A DNA stretch of 7,879 nt, from positions 1 to 7,879 of the forward strand of contig JAGCTA010000399.1 in assembly GCA_017963875.1 (NCBI GenBank), in the 5' to 3' direction. This DNA comes from Victivallales bacterium (GTDB lineage Bacteria; Verrucomicrobiota; Lentisphaeria; Oligosphaerales; Oligosphaeraceae). The notes under the pieces were generated by a model, which saw only the letters and a list, made by a program, of their open reading frames with translations, searched no databases and was not told where the DNA came from. Below, in pieces: positions 7,119 to 7,879 of this stretch. Each line of letters opens with the position of its first letter. Position 1 is the first letter of the stretch. The translations under genes were made by a program, and so were the position numbers.

Positions 7119-7859
7119 ATGCGTACCATAGCCGTAATACCAGCACGTTATGCAAGCAGCCGTTTTCCAGGAAAACCATTGGCGCTTATAGCGGGGAAAA
7201 CCATGATTCAGCGCTGCTATGAATCCACATGCAAATGCATGGATTTTGAAGATGTGATCGTCGCCACGGATGATGACCGCATCTTCAATCATGTCCGCGA
7301 CTTTGGCGGCCATGTGGTCATGACGTCACCAAATCATCCGACGGGCACGGACAGAATCGCCGAAGCAATCAAAGGGCTTGATGCCGACCTTATCGTCAAC
7401 GTCCAGGGGGATGAACCGATGATGTCCGCCGATGTGCTTCATGAACTCGTCTGCGCCATGAAATCTTCTGGAGCGGACATGGGGACCGTGGCAGTTCCTT
7501 TCACATACCTTGAGGGCGTGGACCCTGCCAATCCAAACAACGTGAAAGTCGTTGTTGACCGCAGAGGCTTCGCGCTTTATTTCTCTCGTTCATTGATTCC
7601 ATTTCAGCGTGAAGGCGGCACACCAGTCGCGCCAATGCTTCATTGGGGGCTCTATGCGTACAAGCGTGAGTTTCTGGAAAAATTCGTCAAATGGCCACAG
7701 GGCGAACTTGAGGCATGCGAGAGGCTGGAGCAACTCCGCGCGTTGGAAAACGGCGCGTCCATCATGGTCATCAAGGCGAAGGAACGCTCCGTCGGCGTAG
7801 ATACGCCAGAGGATGTCGCCATTGTCGAAAGAATCATCGCTGAACAAAAACTAGATTAA
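7119..7859 (+). CDS. kdsB: 3-deoxy-manno-octulosonate cytidylyltransferase (CMP-KDO synthetase)
   Basis: KdsB joins CTP and KDO to make CMP-KDO, the donor used to attach KDO to lipid A, in the cytosol. At 246 residues it has the family's usual length (about 245-255). Motifs in order: IPARYASSRFPGKPL (7-21), the nucleotide-binding start; VIVATDD (46-52); PTGTDR (74-79); IVNVQGDEP (92-100), with metal-binding Asp98; YFSRSLIPF (154-162); HWGLYAYK (175-182); LEQLRALENG (203-212); and VDTPEDV (227-233). The ATG at 7119 follows AAAGGGA (7102-7108) by 10 bases and begins exactly at the conserved N-terminus. The gene is 36 bases after the oxidoreductase gene, with no terminator seen between, so co-transcription is likely. 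The stop is TAA at 7857-7859. Only 20 bases follow, too few to say what comes next. This gene and hldA are the main reason to call the host Gram-negative. Confidence 0.96.
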   Translation: MRTIAVIPARYASSRFPGKPLALIAGKTMIQRCYESTCKCMDFEDVIVATDDDRIFNHVRDFGGHVVMTSPNHPTGTDRIAEAIKGLDADLIVNVQGDEPMMSADVLHELVCAMKSSGADMGTVAVPFTYLEGVDPANPNNVKVVVDRRGFALYFSRSLIPFQREGGTPVAPMLHWGLYAYKREFLEKFVKWPQGELEACERLEQLRALENGASIMVIKAKERSVGVDTPEDVAIVERIIAEQKLD

Positions 7860-7879
7860 GGTTTTGCAGACGTGTGCTG

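Noticed and set aside
6399..7313. 304-codon open frame on the minus strand, opposite the oxidoreductase gene and the start of kdsB
   Set aside because: It overlaps two strongly supported genes, its translation is rich in Cys, Trp and His with no recognisable motif, and it crosses their intergenic gap. It looks like a by-product of codon bias in the + strand genes.

Overview
The window carries seven genes, all on the + strand and closely spaced. The first is cut by the left edge and the last ends 20 bases before the right edge. Two genes (hldA, kdsB) make the heptose and KDO precursors of lipopolysaccharide core, so the host is very probably a Gram-negative bacterium. The other block (mcsA, mcsB, clpC) is best known from Firmicutes, but mcsA/mcsB relatives also occur in Chlamydiae. 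Taken together this suggests a member of the Planctomycetes-Verrucomicrobia-Chlamydiae group, perhaps Lentisphaerota or Kiritimatiellota. That placement is inference from gene content only.

Region 1 (1-3974) is a protein quality-control block. It holds the C-terminal part of an McsA-like zinc-finger/UVR protein, a full-length McsB-family protein, and a complete ClpC AAA+ unfoldase. The mcsA and mcsB genes are 5 bases apart and look translationally coupled; clpC follows after 57 bases. The main discovery is that the McsB homologue keeps the length and fold signature of the protein-arginine kinase but has lost essentially every active-site motif: the SxRxR arginines, the NEEDH glutamates, the catalytic-loop cysteine, the RAS arginine and the RGxYGEG glutamate. 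It looks like a pseudokinase. The neighbouring ClpC still has both N-domain glutamates that in Bacillus read phospho-arginine, intact Walker motifs, and an MGF loop for ClpP. A plausible reading is that McsA and the pseudo-McsB act as a ClpC adaptor or scaffold without phosphorylation, or that another kinase writes the mark.

Region 2 (4005-4754) encodes an unrecognised membrane protein: a degenerate FHA-like N-terminal domain, one transmembrane helix and a helical C-terminal part.

Region 3 (4770-7859) holds hldA (heptose-7-phosphate kinase, TTG start), a FAD-dependent oxidoreductase of unknown substrate, and kdsB (CMP-KDO synthetase). A small AT-rich inverted repeat lies in the 66-base gap between hldA and the oxidoreductase gene. 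No RNA genes, insertion sequences, CRISPR arrays or convincing factor-independent terminators were seen. No gene-free stretch exceeds 66 bases.
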